DNA of 64,000 nucleotides from Artocarpus heterophyllus (GCA_025403435.1 CM046345.1:15914160-15978159); one strand, 5' to 3'. Shown: positions 23,961 to 37,122, counted from the stretch's first letter. Program-made: numbers and translations. Notes: a model not told the origin generated them from the sequence alone.

Positions 23961-26100
23961 TTAAGCTAAAAGCCAAAAGTTCTTGTGACGCTTGGTGGTT
24001 ATCAAATAGCCTCCAAGTTTCCTGTTCTTCCTTCTCACGGCAATGGTCATGCATGAAGCGTTTTCAATGCAGTATTCAGCAACTTCTCGTCGTTTCCCAC
24101 TTCTCGACCACCTCATCCTCATTAGCCTCCACCAAGTAGACCTTTCTCTCTTTTGGCCTAGTACTAATAGAGACACTTTTTGTCGTTTTGCTGCTTCCAC
24201 TATTACTGGACCCCTTTCCTTCCCTTCGAGCAATTCTATTTCGACTTTCACCTATATATATATATATATATATATATGTTCAACACAGACCATTGGTTAA
24301 CCTATATATATGCTATCATATTGGAGCATCTAATTCTGTCTATTTTTAAAATAATATCTAGTTGGCAATGCATTGCAATGATTGATCTATTCATGCACCT
24401 GTACAAATCTAGGCCTTTAGTTGACTTGTCAAAATAATAAAAATGTGTGGTTATCCATTAAGTTAATGTCTTAATTAGAGACTTGTTTTAATGATAGGAA
24501 TAAGAAAGGTAGAAAGTTTTTTTTTCATTATTTTTTATTTTATTTTTTTCCTTGGGGCATTTTTACTTCACATCAAAAGAAAAAAAAATGAGTGATTCTT
24601 TTTTTTTTTTTTTTTAAATAATGTGTTTACTTACACAATTAATAATGAGAGTTTTGTGAGCCCCACACAATATAGGAATGAGAAAAGAGAATACTAATCC
24701 TCACATACCCTTTAGTATTGATTCTCTATCAAAGGAAATAATACCATATTTATTAAATCTAAATTCAAATGTTATTATTTAACAGTTATTTGTTATGTAA
24801 AAAGAATATTTAGTAATTATATTGAATTAGATCTTAATTTCTAAGTAAGTAAACACTAGAAAAGGAATGAAATTATTTCCTCATTACACCATCAAATAGA
24901 TAAATAAACATTAAAAAAGGGAATAAATGATCCTATTGTTATATATTGCTATATATTATTTTACTTTACTTTCTAATCTTATTACCTTTTTAATTATATT
25001 TCTTTTCCGTTCGGTAAATATACTCTTAGTGTGATGAAACCTGAACCTATTATTTGTAATACTTCAAAACTCACCATAAAAAAAAAAAAAAAAACTTAAG
25101 CTACACACACACACACACAAAAACAAAAACTTTTGATCATCTTGAAGCATTAAACTTACCCCAGGCCTTTTCTTTTGGCAATCATTTTTCATGAAGTGAA
25201 ATAGCTCAGTGACCCTTAGATTATTTACTTTCCCATTTGAATCTGCACCGACAAACAATATTTCAACTTAAATTTCCTCTCTTTAAAACAAGACGTTCAT
25301 ACATCATGATGAGTATTAATTATGAAAAAAATAATAATTAATTAGATAATAAATATTATCACACTAATTATCTCAGGGACCCTTAGATTATTTACTTTCC
25401 CATTCGAATCTGCACCCACAAACAATATTCCAACTTAAATTTCTTCTCTTTAAAACAAGACATTCATACATCATGCTGAGTATTAATCATGAAAAAAAAT
25501 CAATTAATTAGATAGTAAATATTATAACACTAATTATCTCAGTGACCCTTAGATTATTTGCTTTCCCATTCAAATCTTCACCCACAAACAATATTCCAAC
25601 TTAAATTTCTTCTCTTTAAAACAAGAAATTCATAAAATGAAAAAAATTAATTAATTAGATAATAAATATTATAACACTAGTTATCTCTCACCTTGTTTAG
25701 AGATTATCTTGGAAACATGAAGAAGCACAACAGTGTCCTGAGTCTGAACAGTGTGGGAAAGTGCCCATGCAAGAGCTCCTTTGGCCTCAAGGCTTGAATC
25801 AACCACAACCATTATTTTGTTCCCCCTTTTCTCTTGATCATGATCATCATCAGCTTGCATGCTAAACTCATGGGATGATGATATTCCTCCAACACTGTTA
25901 TTGTTATCATTATTATTGCTCAAAAACTCGGCTTTCTGGCAGGTCGATCCGAAGGAACACGATCTTGGTTTCATGCGGAAACAAGCGCCACCGGAACGGC
26001 CAAAGCACAGTCTGCCATATTTTCTCCCCATTTTCTTGGCAGATTCTCGGCAGCCGATCAAGCCTTTTAAAAAACTCTTCATCGGTAGATAGTTTTCCAA
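23961..26100 (-). CDS. Universal stress protein-like (adenine nucleotide alpha hydrolase-like) protein, 3 exons
   Basis: The predicted protein is 260 aa from three exons: 26100-25692, 25242-25160 and 24251-23961. Phases fit exactly (409 + 83 + 291 nt), with donors CAAG|GTGAGA and GGG|GTAAGT and acceptors GTGCAG|A and ATATAG|G. The N-terminal 90 residues are basic, then Cys/Ser- and Asn-rich. The USP fold starts at about residue 94 (NKIMVVVDSSLEAKGALAWAL, then DTVVLLHVSK). Exon 2 encodes NNLRVTELFHFMKNDCQKKR. Exon 3 gives KVEIELLEGKERGPVIVEAA, VSLLVLGQK, WWRLMR and EYCIENASCMTIAVRRKNRK. The usual glycine-rich ATP loop is not canonical (ARG/LYS-rich SGKRREVAEYC), so nucleotide binding is doubtful. 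Plant single-domain USPs of this group are poorly characterised. Intron 1 holds tandem copies of the exon 2 start. Confidence 0.85.
24253..24277. repeat. (TA)n microsatellite forming the last 3' splice site of the USP-like gene
   Basis: In gene sense the intron 2 end is a pure TATATA tract ending in AG directly before exon 3 (24251). The normal polypyrimidine tract is replaced by the repeat. Confidence 0.75.
25207..25688. repeat. Tandem triplication of the intron 1/exon 2 boundary (about 167, 166 and 148 bp)
   Basis: Three copies start at about 25207, 25374 and 25540. Each contains CCCTTAGATTATTT, the exon 2 acceptor region and CAACTTAAATTTC. In gene sense each copy has an acceptor (TGCAG, TGCAG, TGAAG) followed by about 40 nt of exon 2; only the copy nearest the 3' end of the gene continues into the full exon 2. 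The third copy lacks a roughly 20 bp segment. Confidence 0.9.
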
Positions 26101-26807
26101 TGTAGTACTACTCTTCTATGCCTTCTTCACTCAGATAAGTTTGAATTCTTTCCTACAAAGTCACCAGAATTGGAATCTTATATGTGTGTGTGTGTGTGTG
26201 TGTGATTGTACATGGTGTTCATATACATGCATACATATATATACATATACATATATATATATAATTATGTGGTTGTCCGTTTGTTTTGTTTTCTACGTGG
26301 TGGGACACTTTCTTGAATACGTGCTTGCCATGTATGTAATTAGGGGCTAAAATTCAGATGTATAGTCGCTGCCATGCATTTCACACAGGTAGTTGAGTTT
26401 GAGAATTCGGACTTTATATTATCTTCGGATGGAGAAAGATAAATGTTATTGTCGTATTGCAGGCTGTCATGTTATTAAATTTGCACGTCAGTCTTTTGGC
26501 TTGGTCTGCCGAGTTTTGGAATTCTAGAATGAAAACGAATCATCAAAGTTGACCTTTATGTCACGTATGCAAATACATATTGTAGAGGATTGATATTGAT
26601 TATGATTGATTTTTTAGATAATTGTCGATTTTGCCACAGGGATGATTGTCATTAGATTTGACACACTACATCAAAAATGATCTTCGCTAGTGAAGTAGAA
26701 ACTATATGCAATGGAATAATGGCAAGTAAGGCCTAATTGTAATTTAACACTTGATTTCATTATAAGATGTAAAGTTTGAATCCTCTTTTTTTCAAGTTAA
26801 AAAAAGA
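26101..26807. promoter_or_regulatory. Upstream region of the USP-like gene
   Basis: Contains a (TG)n tract at 26183-26204 and TA-rich stretches at about 26235-26265. One of these may supply a TATA element for the minus-strand gene, but no site can be fixed. Confidence 0.35.
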
Positions 26808-27309
26808 GAATATTTTTATAAATGTCTCCTAAACTATATACCCTATTTTTATCTTGGCCTTTCAATTTTGTAAAATGGGTCAAAAGAATGCAAGACAAAA
26901 TATCCTATATATCTAATTTTGTTCATAAACTCAACGGTTCTGTTGATACCACTTCTTATCAAAGATTCAAAAAACATATTAAAGTAACTAATTTTAAAAA
27001 ATCATTAATATTAAAAATAATAAAAAACATTTTATTTAATTTGTAAAGTTCCTTAAAAAAAAGTCAAAGTTTCTATAGAAAAAAGAACGAAACCCTCCTC
27101 CCCCGCTGTGTTGCCGTCCCCCCACGCCTAATCCCCCTTCCCTCGCGCTCGCCTCGAACTCACGTAGTCGTCCCCCCATGCACCCCCTTCCCTCGACTAA
27201 CACAATAGAGAGCAGGAACCCAACAACGTTCAAAACTGTTGCCGCCATAGAAAGCTGTGCGATGCCGCCACTGACGTGAATTAGAGCGTCGACGTTGCCC
27301 TGCCACCCT

Positions 27310-27355
<46 letters not shown>

Positions 27356-27797
27356 TCTCCATCTGGGTGGGCAACAAGAGAAGGGCGACAAGGGTGGCTG
27401 GATTGGGGTGACAACGGTGGCTGCATGGCGACGTATTTATGGCTAGTTGGGGCGGCCATTGTAGGGCGTGGGCGAGGGTAGGGAATGGGTTTGGGATGAG
27501 TTTTCTCGTCTGATTTGCAGTAGACAGAGAAAGTAGGGAGAGAAGTGATAGGGAAAATGAGAAAAAATATATATATATATATATATTTTATTATTATTAT
27601 TTAATTAGTTTTGTATATTTAATTAGAATTTAAACAATTTTTTAATCTTTAATGAGACGTCACCTGAACAAAACCGTTAAGTTTATTGACAGAGTTAAAC
27701 AAATGTGGTTTTTCACTTGTTTTCTATAGATCAAGTGCGAGGCAAAATTAAAAAAAAAAGAATAAATAATTCAAGGGTCATTTATGAAAATAATTCA
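26808..27797. mobile_element. Mutator-like element with long inverted ends and GC-rich core (Pack-MULE-like)
   Basis: The left arm starts GAATATTTTTATAAATGTCTC and contains TTTGTTCATAAACTCAACGG (about 26930). The right arm, reverse-complemented, starts GAATTATTTTCATAAATGACC and contains ACTCTGTCAATAAACTTAAC. The arms are roughly 150 bp and imperfect. Between them is GC-rich DNA (27085-27520) with a (TC)n tract at 27312-27351, quite unlike the arms. No transposase frame is present. Long inverted ends and a foreign GC-rich core are the pattern of plant Pack-MULEs; target duplication was not resolved. Confidence 0.55.
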
Positions 27798-29412
27798 AAA
27801 ATTGTTAATAAAAAAATGTTTTTTTTTAAAAAATTAGAACTGCATACGGTACATCCAAACACATGCACCTCGTTCTTGAGCCATTAGATCATTGGGAATT
27901 AAAAAAAGATATTTGAACTCTTAAAAAAAACTCTATTAGCTGACACACATCAAAAGCTGGAAAAAAAACAGTTAATGGATGGGATTGTTTTTAGCTGTTT
28001 GACTGTAATTTGTGTTGCATATACATGATCCATGTGAAATGTACTGTGATCTTGCTCCACTGGATTCATTATCACGTTGACTTTGGTATTGTCTATATTT
28101 CTGTGTCCTACTGATAATATTATATAATGTCAACTATAATGTCACGTTAATTAAAATATCATATTAATATAAATCAATTAAAATTCTATATTAGTTAAAA
28201 TATCTTAATTGATATAAGATGATATTATTAACAACACACCAAAGAAAATTTTAAAAAGAAATATATGAGTCAAATTCATCTTCCTTGTTCTAGTTTTATA
28301 TATCTAAGGTATTTCTTGGAAATTATCTTCCATTTTTCCATGCTTTTTTCTTGGGGGGCTTATTTTGGTTCAGTTTACAAAAACGGCTGGGACTTAATTT
28401 ATTCGTTTGCCACTTTAGTTACTTAAATTAAAAATTATGGCCTTTAGCCCACTTTAGTTACTTAAATTAAAAATTATGGCCTTTAGCCCCTGAATTTTAA
28501 AAAGATTGGCATCTTAATCCTAATCATTTTAGCACAAATTAAGATCTTGAGAAACATTAGTATCAAATAAACGTAAGTTCAGGAACCACAATAATTTTCG
28601 GTTTGCCAGTGTGGTTTTTAAATTAAAGATCGTGACATTTGGATCCCTATATGTAAAAGGAATATATGGGAGCTGTTTTAATTAAAAACTGATGTTATTT
28701 TCCTTGCAAAATAAAAGTTCAAGAACTAAACGTTTGTCGATAAATTGCGGGAGAGTGCTAACATTCACTATTAATTTGAGCATTAATGCAAGCATTCCAT
28801 TAACTTTGAACATAAAACTGCTACAATTTTTAAAGATTAAAGTGACAAAACCAGTTAAATTTTGAGCCGTAAAAATATTAATTGAATTACTACTTTAATA
28901 CATTTAAAAAAAATACTACTCTAATATATCACATTACACTCACCAATTTTCCTCGCGTCAAAAAGAAGAAAGCAGAAAAGACTAGCAATTAGTTGTCTAC
29001 TAAATTTTGCTTGGCAGTTATATGGCAACAATTTTTCCACGCAACATATTTGTTGTGAATTAGATGTTCTAAATCCACCGACAGTAAAAATATACGAAAC
29101 GAAAAATAAACAAGAACACATACAAAATTTATAGTGATTCACCCTCAATGTGAGAGCTTCATTCACTTTCAGCCGCTGCAAACTTCACTATATGATGAAA
29201 AAAAAAATTTACAAAAGAAAATTGCATACCCTCTGTCTAGGTTGTTTACTTTCACTCTTTATATTTTTGGAGTTATAGAATAAGTCCTAGTACGTCTTAT
29301 TTAGAAATTTGCAAGAAAGAGGAAACAAAAAAGCCCAAAAAAGACCTTCATAGATCATAGCCGCAACCCCCTAACTTGGCCCTATGGTGCGAATTCTCCT
29401 CTGCCTCATCAC
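27798..29412. other. AT-rich intergenic DNA
   Basis: No gene recognised. Holds a perfect 39 bp tandem duplication (28411-28488) within a stretch that may be a decayed small transposon. Confidence 0.5.
28411..28488. repeat. Perfect 39 bp tandem duplication
   Basis: Two identical 39 bp units beginning CACTTTAGTTACTTAAATTA at 28411 and 28450. Confidence 0.9.
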
Positions 29413-31341
29413 TATTTGAAAATGAGTATGTAGCGGATTTTAAAATTTTTAAATTAAAAACTTTTTCCAAAATAAAATTAGACGTGTTATGTATATAAAT
29501 TAATCTAAGATCTTCCCACCTTTTGCAAACTGGAAATTGCACTTTTGGCAGGACTACTTTTCTCATAATTGCTACATAAGAATTCGACCGAAAAGTACCT
29601 CGACTAACTAGACTTCCTTGCTATACTTTTTTTCACGATTGGAATGTGGATGGTTGCACGTCGTTCAGTCTTTCCTTAGGCAATGTCTCATTCCAACCAC
29701 AAGAGAAAACATAAGCTAAGGTTCATGATGTTGAACAATAGCCTTATGGGAGTTTTAGAGTTTTTTCAACAAAATACTCTTCTTTAAATTTCTCAAGTTA
29801 TCTAAATAACAATAGAAAAATGCTTGGAATTTATGAAGGTCAGATAGGGACTTATTCTTATCAGACTAGGTTTTAAAATTCAAGTTTGGACCAATCTCTT
29901 TACAAAAACACGTGACCCTTGGATTGCTCATCTGGTAGTGGTAGTTGATAGCCCCTATTTATGGCAGTCAACCACTTGATCCAAGTGACGTGTTTTTCAG
30001 CTTCCAAGAGTTATTCGATCGACTTGATTTGACTTGATTGGATTAATACTACTTTGTTTGACCTAAGTATCCTTCATAGAGTCTCAGTTTTAATTCAAAT
30101 AACCTAGTATATAAGTTATTTGATTAAAACAATTACATATAGATAATCTCATTCAAATAAAATACGTTCAAATAATTTAACATGTTTATTTTGAGTAAAT
30201 TCAATTAATAAACTAATATGAATTATTAAATCTGATTCAACCATATTTAAACCAATCTAAGAATTAACATAAGTTACCAATTTATAGAAAAAAATATCAT
30301 ATTATTACAATAAAATATATAAGCTAGTAAAGGGGATCCGATGGACATATATAGATCGAGCTCCTATAATTATAAAATAACATATCCTAGATAGGTACAT
30401 CTTATAATTATCAACTCTAAATCTATTCCATTAAAAGTTTAAAGCTACACTCTTGAACTATATAAATTACTAAACTCTAATTACTATTTCGTCCATGACA
30501 TATTATCATGAGAACGTTCCCATAGGATATCAATAATCGGCTTAAGAATAATATTCTGTTTTACATTCTATATTATATTTTTCTTATGCTTTATTATCTC
30601 AATATTGGAATACTTACTATTCATAACCAATACAAATAGTATACAATTCAATTGCACATATGTATCAAAATAGTTAAGCATTTTAGTTTCCAATTACAAG
30701 ATAATACCTATAAAAAAATATCATTAAACAAGAAAGCTATGGATTTCATATCTATAAATAATGAGTCTACGTCAATCGAGGGTCATATCTCCAATATGCT
30801 GGCATGCATAACTTTGTATAATTAAGGATGTTACCTTTTGATACATCAAAGACACAAATCAAGAATACAGACTCATTAATTTATTTTAGGATTAAGATGT
30901 AACACATATGATTGTCTAAATTGAATTGATTTATTCAACATAATTATTAATTAAATCAATTCACCTTTAGTTATGATCCAATATATCATCATCAATAACA
31001 ATATACCAATGTCTCAACTCGCAGAGTCTCACTTCAAGGACCAAGACAAGTCATCTCTAATTAGGGATGTAGATAACATAACAATCCTCACACAAACAAA
31101 TTGCCTAACTTTATTCCCTCAATTGTGGCCTTTATGTTTAAACCATCATCATAAGATTAATGTCTTATACATGATCTATCCATCATATATACAATCTTAA
31201 TAGTTTAGATTGACAGTTTTATACTTTTGTTTGCTTACGATACATTCAACATAAATAAACATAAAGAGTGCATATTTGATATATGAAAATAATCAACTCT
31301 TTATTGATCAAATGTCTCAAACACCATTCCATCATTTAATG
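29413..31341 (-). mobile_element. 3' LTR of a decayed near-full-length Copia element
   Basis: Minus-oriented LTR collinear with 37123-39205. It starts at a degenerate TATTTGAAAATGAG (ancestral TGTTGG). The inner end is deleted: sequence jumps from the LTR tail near 31341 to pol code (GAATCAGCTATATTGCC), removing the polypurine tract and the last codons. Flanks outside the two LTRs are ATCAC (29408-29412) and ATAAC (39206-39210), a 4/5 match consistent with an aged target duplication. Confidence 0.85.
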
Positions 31342-34300
31342 AAAGAATCAGCTATATTGCCCTCGGATACAATCTAACACATATCAATACGCCCATCTTC
31401 AATGAAGTTCCTTATCACATGATACTTCCGATCTATGTGCTTAATCATCTTGTGATATATTGATTTCTTGGTGTTAGTAATCGCTTCTCAATTATCATAG
31501 TATAGCGTAATCGGCTTATCTATATCGTGAATTATTTTAAGATCCCTAAGGAACTTACGGAGCCACATTGCTTCTTTTGAAGCATCATTGGTAGCCACAT
31601 ACTCAACCTGCATCGTTGAATCAGCAATGTGACTTTGTTCGACACTTCTCCAAACAATGACACCTCCATCAAGAGTAAACAAAGATCCAAAAGTTGATCT
31701 TCTCGAATCCAAATAAGTTTAAAAATCTAAATCAGTATATCCAAAAGATGTTAGATCCTCACCAGAATACCCTAGCATAAAACCTCTAGTCCTTCTTGGA
31801 TACTTGAAAATATGCTTAACTGTAATCCAATGGTTTGATATTAGATCCGACAAAAATTGACACACTATATTAATCGTATAGCACATATCAGGCCATATGC
31901 AAAGCATAGCATACATGAGACTACCTACTTCCAAAACATAAGGCACCTTCTTCATGTATTTTCTTTTTTCATCTAACTTTGGACAGTTTTTCTTAAAAAG
32001 AGTAATTTTAGACCTAAATAGTTACCCACCTTTCTTAGAATTTTGCATTGTATACTTCATAAGATTCTTATCTATGTATAAAGCTTAGGAAAGACTATTA
32101 TTTGTTCTTCCTATCTTGAAATATTTGGATACCTAGACCAAAATTAGCCTTACTTGAGTCCTTCACATCAAATTACTTGGTCAACTAAACTTTGAACAAT
32201 GACAACAACCATACATCATTAATAATAAGCATAACGTCATCTATCTAGAGTAGTAGAAAAACCATCTTTCCATCCTTAATGTGTTTGCCAACACATGGTT
32301 TGTCTATGTTTTATTCAAACCATAAGACTTGATCATTTGGTCAATTCTTATGATCCAAGAGCAGGAAGCTTGCATAAGTCCATAAATAGACTTTAGCAAC
32401 TTATTGACCTTATTCCCTTGACCTTTAGCTTTGAACTCGTCTAGTTGCACCATATATATGGTCTCATCAAGACAGCTATATAAGAATGCTGTCTTGACAT
32501 CCATTTGCTAAATCTCATAATTGAGAGCAAAAACAATGGATCAGAGAATGCAGATAGACTTAATCATGGTTACACACAAAAAGGTTCCTCCATAATTGAT
32601 TCCTTCTTTTTGCGTGTATCCCTTTACTACCACTTTAGCCTTATAGGTTTCGACTTTCTCATCTACGCAGTATAAAAATCATCTTCCCATCCTTAATGTG
32701 TTTGCCAACACATGGTTTATCCATGTTTTATTCAAACCATAAGACTTGACCACTTGGTCAATTCTTATGTTCCAAGAGTGGGAAGCTTGCTTAAGTCCAT
32801 AAATAAACTTTAGCAACTTATTGACCTTATTCCCTTGACCTTTAGATTTGAACCCATCTAGTTGCACCATATATATGGTCTCATTAAGAAAGCTATATAA
32901 GAATGCTGTCTAGACATCCATTTGCTAAATCTCATAATTGAGAACCAAAATAATGGATCAAAGAATGCAAATAGACTTAATCATGGTTACATGCAAAAAG
33001 GTTCCCCCATAATCGATTCCTTCTTTTTGCTGGTATCCTTTTACTACTACTCTAGCCTTATAGGTTTCGACTTTCCTATCTGCTATTCTCTTTCTCTTAT
33101 AAACCTACTTACACCCTATGGGTTTTGCCCCTTCGGGAAGGTCCATAAATTCCCAGACTTGATTAGTCTTTATAGACTTTATCTTAGTATTCATAGCTTA
33201 CGTTTAGAGTTTAGCATCAACATCCAGCATAGCCTCTTTGTAAATGTGAGGATCCTTGTTATGTTCAATCGGTTTGGCCAATAAGGCTTCACCGTCAAAC
33301 ATATACCTTTCGGACCCAATCCTTCCACTACGCCAAAGCTCCCTAAGTTGTTGTTTTGTTAGTTTTTCTATATTGATTGGATTGATTTTATTGGAATCAC
33401 TGAAGTGATCGAATCACTAGCCATCTCCTCAAGTACCACTCTACTATGAGGCTTAAAGTCGTTCATGTAACTTTCCTCAAGGAATATCGCATTCATTGAA
33501 ACCATGCCTTTATTTTCTTTTATATTATAAAAATAACTACCTTTTACCCCTTTTGGATATATTATAAACAAACACACCTCTGAATGTACTTTAACTTATT
33601 CGCTTCCTTATTTAGGACATGAGCAGGACATCCATATATATGAATATGGTCTAAGGATTTCTTCCTACCCATCCACAACTCACGAGGAGCTTTAGGAATC
33701 GATTATGAAAGCATATTGTTGAAAAAAATAATATGCGGTTTATAAAGCATATCCCCAAAAAGATAGTGGCAATATCGAGTAACTCATCATAGACCTAACT
33801 AAGTCTAACAAGGTTCGATTTCCTTTCAACCATGTCATTCTACTGTGAAGTGCCAAGTGTAGTCAAATAGTACAAAATCCCATTATCGACTAAGTATTCT
33901 AAGAACTTATCAAAGAGGTACTCTCTACCTTGATCGGATCAAAATGCTTTTATGGGTTTATCTAATTGCTACTCTACTTTAGCGAGAAACTACTTGAACT
34001 TGTCAAAAGAACTGCTTTTATGATGCATTAGGTAGACATGCCCATATCTTAAGTAGTTATCAATGAAAGTGATGAATTACTCATATCCCTATCATGTCTT
34101 GACGTTTATGGGACCATAAACATCACTATACACAAGTTCTAAAACTCTTTCTCGATTGCCCTTAGACCCGAATGGTCTTTTGGTCATTTTGCTTTCCAAA
34201 CAAGATTTACGTTGTGGTATAGATTCTATCTCTAAATTACTTAAAGATCTATCTAGTACTAACCTTCGAACCTATTAAGGCTTATGTGACCCAATTATAA

Positions 34301-35601
34301 GTGCAAAAGATAAGACTTATTAGAGTGAGAATTTTTAAGCCTTTTAGAGTTATCATCAATCTCAGTGTTCAGTAGTGAGTCCATATTTGGTTTGATAATA
34401 TATAGATTGTTTTGGATTCATCCACTACAGATAAAAGTTTTTTTTTTTTTTTTTTACAATCATAACTTTATTATTAAAAGAAACTGAATAAGAATTCTTA
34501 AATAAACAAATGATAGAAATTAAATTTCTTTTAAGTTTAGGAATATAAAAACAATCTCTCAAGACTAAAGTTCTATAACTATCAAGATAAAGATGGATGT
34601 CTCTACTGCTTTAGCCAGCACTAAGGTCCCATTATTCATTCGTAACGTGAAGTGCTCATTTAGAAGACTTCTTGTTTCCTTGAACCCCTGCAGAGAAACG
34701 TAAACATGATTAGTAGCTCTAGAATCTATGACCTAAGTGTCACTTGATTCTTCAACTAAATAAGTTTCAATAACCAGAATTTCACACTTACCTTCTTTAG
34801 CTAGGAAGTCCTTGCAATTCTTCTTCATGTGCCAGACCTTCCATAAAAGAAGCACTTAAGATTCTTTTGGTTTTTTTTTTTCTTCTTCTTGCCCTTGGTT
34901 GACAGAATAGAAATGTTACCATTTTTTGGCCTTTTTCTTCTTTCCATTCCTAGAATTGGAGTTGGAACCAGATGAAACCAGTAAGTTTGGCTCACCACCA
35001 ACTGGAGCTTCCTTGATTAGGTTTTTGAATTCCTGCAATTGCATCATTAACTTAGTTGAGGTCACATCCTATTAATTGCTCAAATTATATGAAGTTCTAA
35101 ACAAGATGAACTCCTTAGAAAGAGCCTTAAAAACCATAGTCATTTATGACTCAACATCCATGTAGGCTCCATGGGTTTAGACCTTAGCGAGGTAACTCAT
35201 GACTAACATCATATGATCCTTCATAGATGTCCTTGCTTTTTGCTTGCAATTGACAAGTTTTTAAAGAGCTCCTCGTCGCTTTATTAAAGCTTGACCTTTA
35301 AACATGTCCTCAAGATAATCCATGATCTGTCAAATAGTTTCACGACCTTTATTTTATAACACATTATTCATGTTAGCCATCATATAATGGTGGCCTGATC
35401 ATTAGCATCCTTTTAACTATCATAAGCTTGGATTTGTTTATTAGTGGATTCATTGGTAGGCGCGAGAGGATAGCGTGTGATTAGCGTAAATTTAAGTTTC
35501 TCAAAGGATACGACAATATTCAAGTTTTATTTCCAACCATTATAATACTCACCGTTTAGTGTATTTTTGTCAAGTGTCGATGATAATGCTTTTTTAGACA
35601 T
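31342..35601 (-). pseudogene. Decayed Copia gag-pol
   Basis: Starts at an ATG at 35599-35601 (MSKKALSSTLDKNTLNGEYYNGW, a Copia gag beginning) and runs leftward. Gag is about 35600-34980. Basic/zinc-knuckle remnants are at 34800-34900, protease/pre-integrase at 34400-34760, integrase at 33600-34250, reverse transcriptase at 31960-33330, and RNase H at 31488-31712 (VEYVATNDASKEAMWLRKFL). Stops and frameshifts are scattered throughout, so it cannot make a polyprotein. Part of reverse transcriptase is tandemly duplicated. Confidence 0.85.
32250..33085 (-). repeat. 418 bp tandem duplication inside the Copia reverse transcriptase
   Basis: Two copies, about 32250-32667 and 32668-33085. Both include ATCCTTAATGTGTTTGCCAA, encode the GLKQAS/IYGL region in the minus strand, and extend to TTATAGGTTTCGACTTTC. 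They differ at scattered positions, so the duplication is old. Confidence 0.85.
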
Positions 35602-37107
35602 TTTGATCTACAATAAGATTCATATATCAAACATAAGCAAACATACAATAATAATTTTAGTTAGATAACACAGACATATAAACAAGCATATAATGTATTT
35701 ATGTGTCAAAACCATGAAAAAATCACGACCTTATAACAATAATTCCTAACTCAGAATTCAACAAGCTGCCTAGGGAAGACTTACCAAATTCAAGCAGAAA
35801 CACAGGTCCTATCTGATTAGTATATACCATCTAAGACTCGTCTCGATCTAGCATATACTAATAATTATTTTTTTGGCTATTAATATTATTAACAAAGAGT
35901 CTAAGGGAGGTTAATTATAAAATTAATCTTAAATATCTAGCGAACGTTTCATCTACTTTATCGATATTTATAATCCTCACCTAATGGTGAAGAACGATAA
36001 AACATGCTAAAATAAGTTACCATTTCAAACATCTAACCCGATACATAATGTATCTCTTCCTAGGGGTCAGAATCATCATGTGTTATCTTTGGACCAATGA
36101 TGGAGGCCTTAGGTCCTTTTTTTGAAAACCTTCTCCCACTTAATATTTTCTAAAATAAAGTTTTATGTTAAAATCATGAACAATTTTTAATGAGAAACAC
36201 TCCCTATTCTACATGGCATGTTATCAACACACATAGCAAAACATATTATAAAGCAAACAAGCAATGCAATAAGCAAAGCTATAAGCAATATAATAAATAA
36301 CCTTAATATTATGGTTCTATCCTAGAGAAATGAGAATAAATATTACAAAAATTTAATCGAAACATTTTATTGATTCTTCATCTTGTATATTCTCATTGTA
36401 TAAATCTTCATATGGTGTCTATCTTCTTTATTTTCTAGTTATCATAAAATTTTCAAGTTTTTTCCCAAAATTGTTTTATTTAAAAAAATTCTGAAAAACA
36501 ATTATAAATTAGCTTCTGAAGTTGAGAGGTCGACTGCTCATAACAGAGGTCGGTCGACTGGATTTATTCGATAGCCTGGCTATAACGCCGTCATTGGCCA
36601 GTCGATTGGCCTATTACAGAACCAGACTCGAGAGTAGTTTTCTCAATTATTTTTCAAGTTTATTTTTAAAAATAATTCAAAAAACTTAACAAAAATTTTT
36701 ATAAACATAGAAAATAAAATGACCAACAATCATCTTTATCTTCTAGATCTGTTTCCTTTTTGAATAATTACTTCGATGAAATTTACAACTAAAATAACAT
36801 AAATAAATTCTAGATGGTGATGATAGATAGGATCTAATTACATAAAATACCTAGATACAAATTCTAACCTTTGAGGAACATAACTGACAAAATTAATTAA
36901 TTAAAAATAATAATTAAAACATAAATTTAATTAACAATAATTAATTAATAAATATTTACCCTACAATCTCATCACAACACATAAATATATAGAAACCTGA
37001 TAGTACTAGCTCTCTAAAAAATTCAATTCAAGCATAGAAAAGATTCAGATCTCTTAATTTATATATATAGCATGGTCATAAAACCCATAAGAACTCTGAA
37101 AAATTAT
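35602..37107 (-). other. Untranslated leader of the decayed Copia element
   Basis: 1.5 kb between primer site and gag ATG. Mostly AT-rich, with a GC-richer patch at about 36520-36615 containing GGTCGACTG, GGTCGGTCGACTGG and GGCCAGTCGATTGGCC. This is in the place where the related element has its palindrome array (57748-57927). Confidence 0.6.
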
Positions 37108-37120
37108 GGCTCTAATATCA
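37108..37120 (-). other. Primer-binding site of the decayed Copia element
   Basis: In element sense TGATATTAGAGCC, two bases inside the 5' LTR; a two-mismatch version of the initiator-Met-tRNA complement TGGTATCAGAGCC. Confidence 0.75.
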
Positions 37121-37122
37121 AT

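Noticed and set aside
25064..25258. Separate 64-codon minus-strand gene
   Set aside because: It is exon 2 of the USP-like gene read through its donor into intron 2.
27036..27459. Proteins rich in Arg-Glu repeats on the minus strand
   Set aside because: Produced by translating the (TC)n microsatellite at 27312-27351; no domain.
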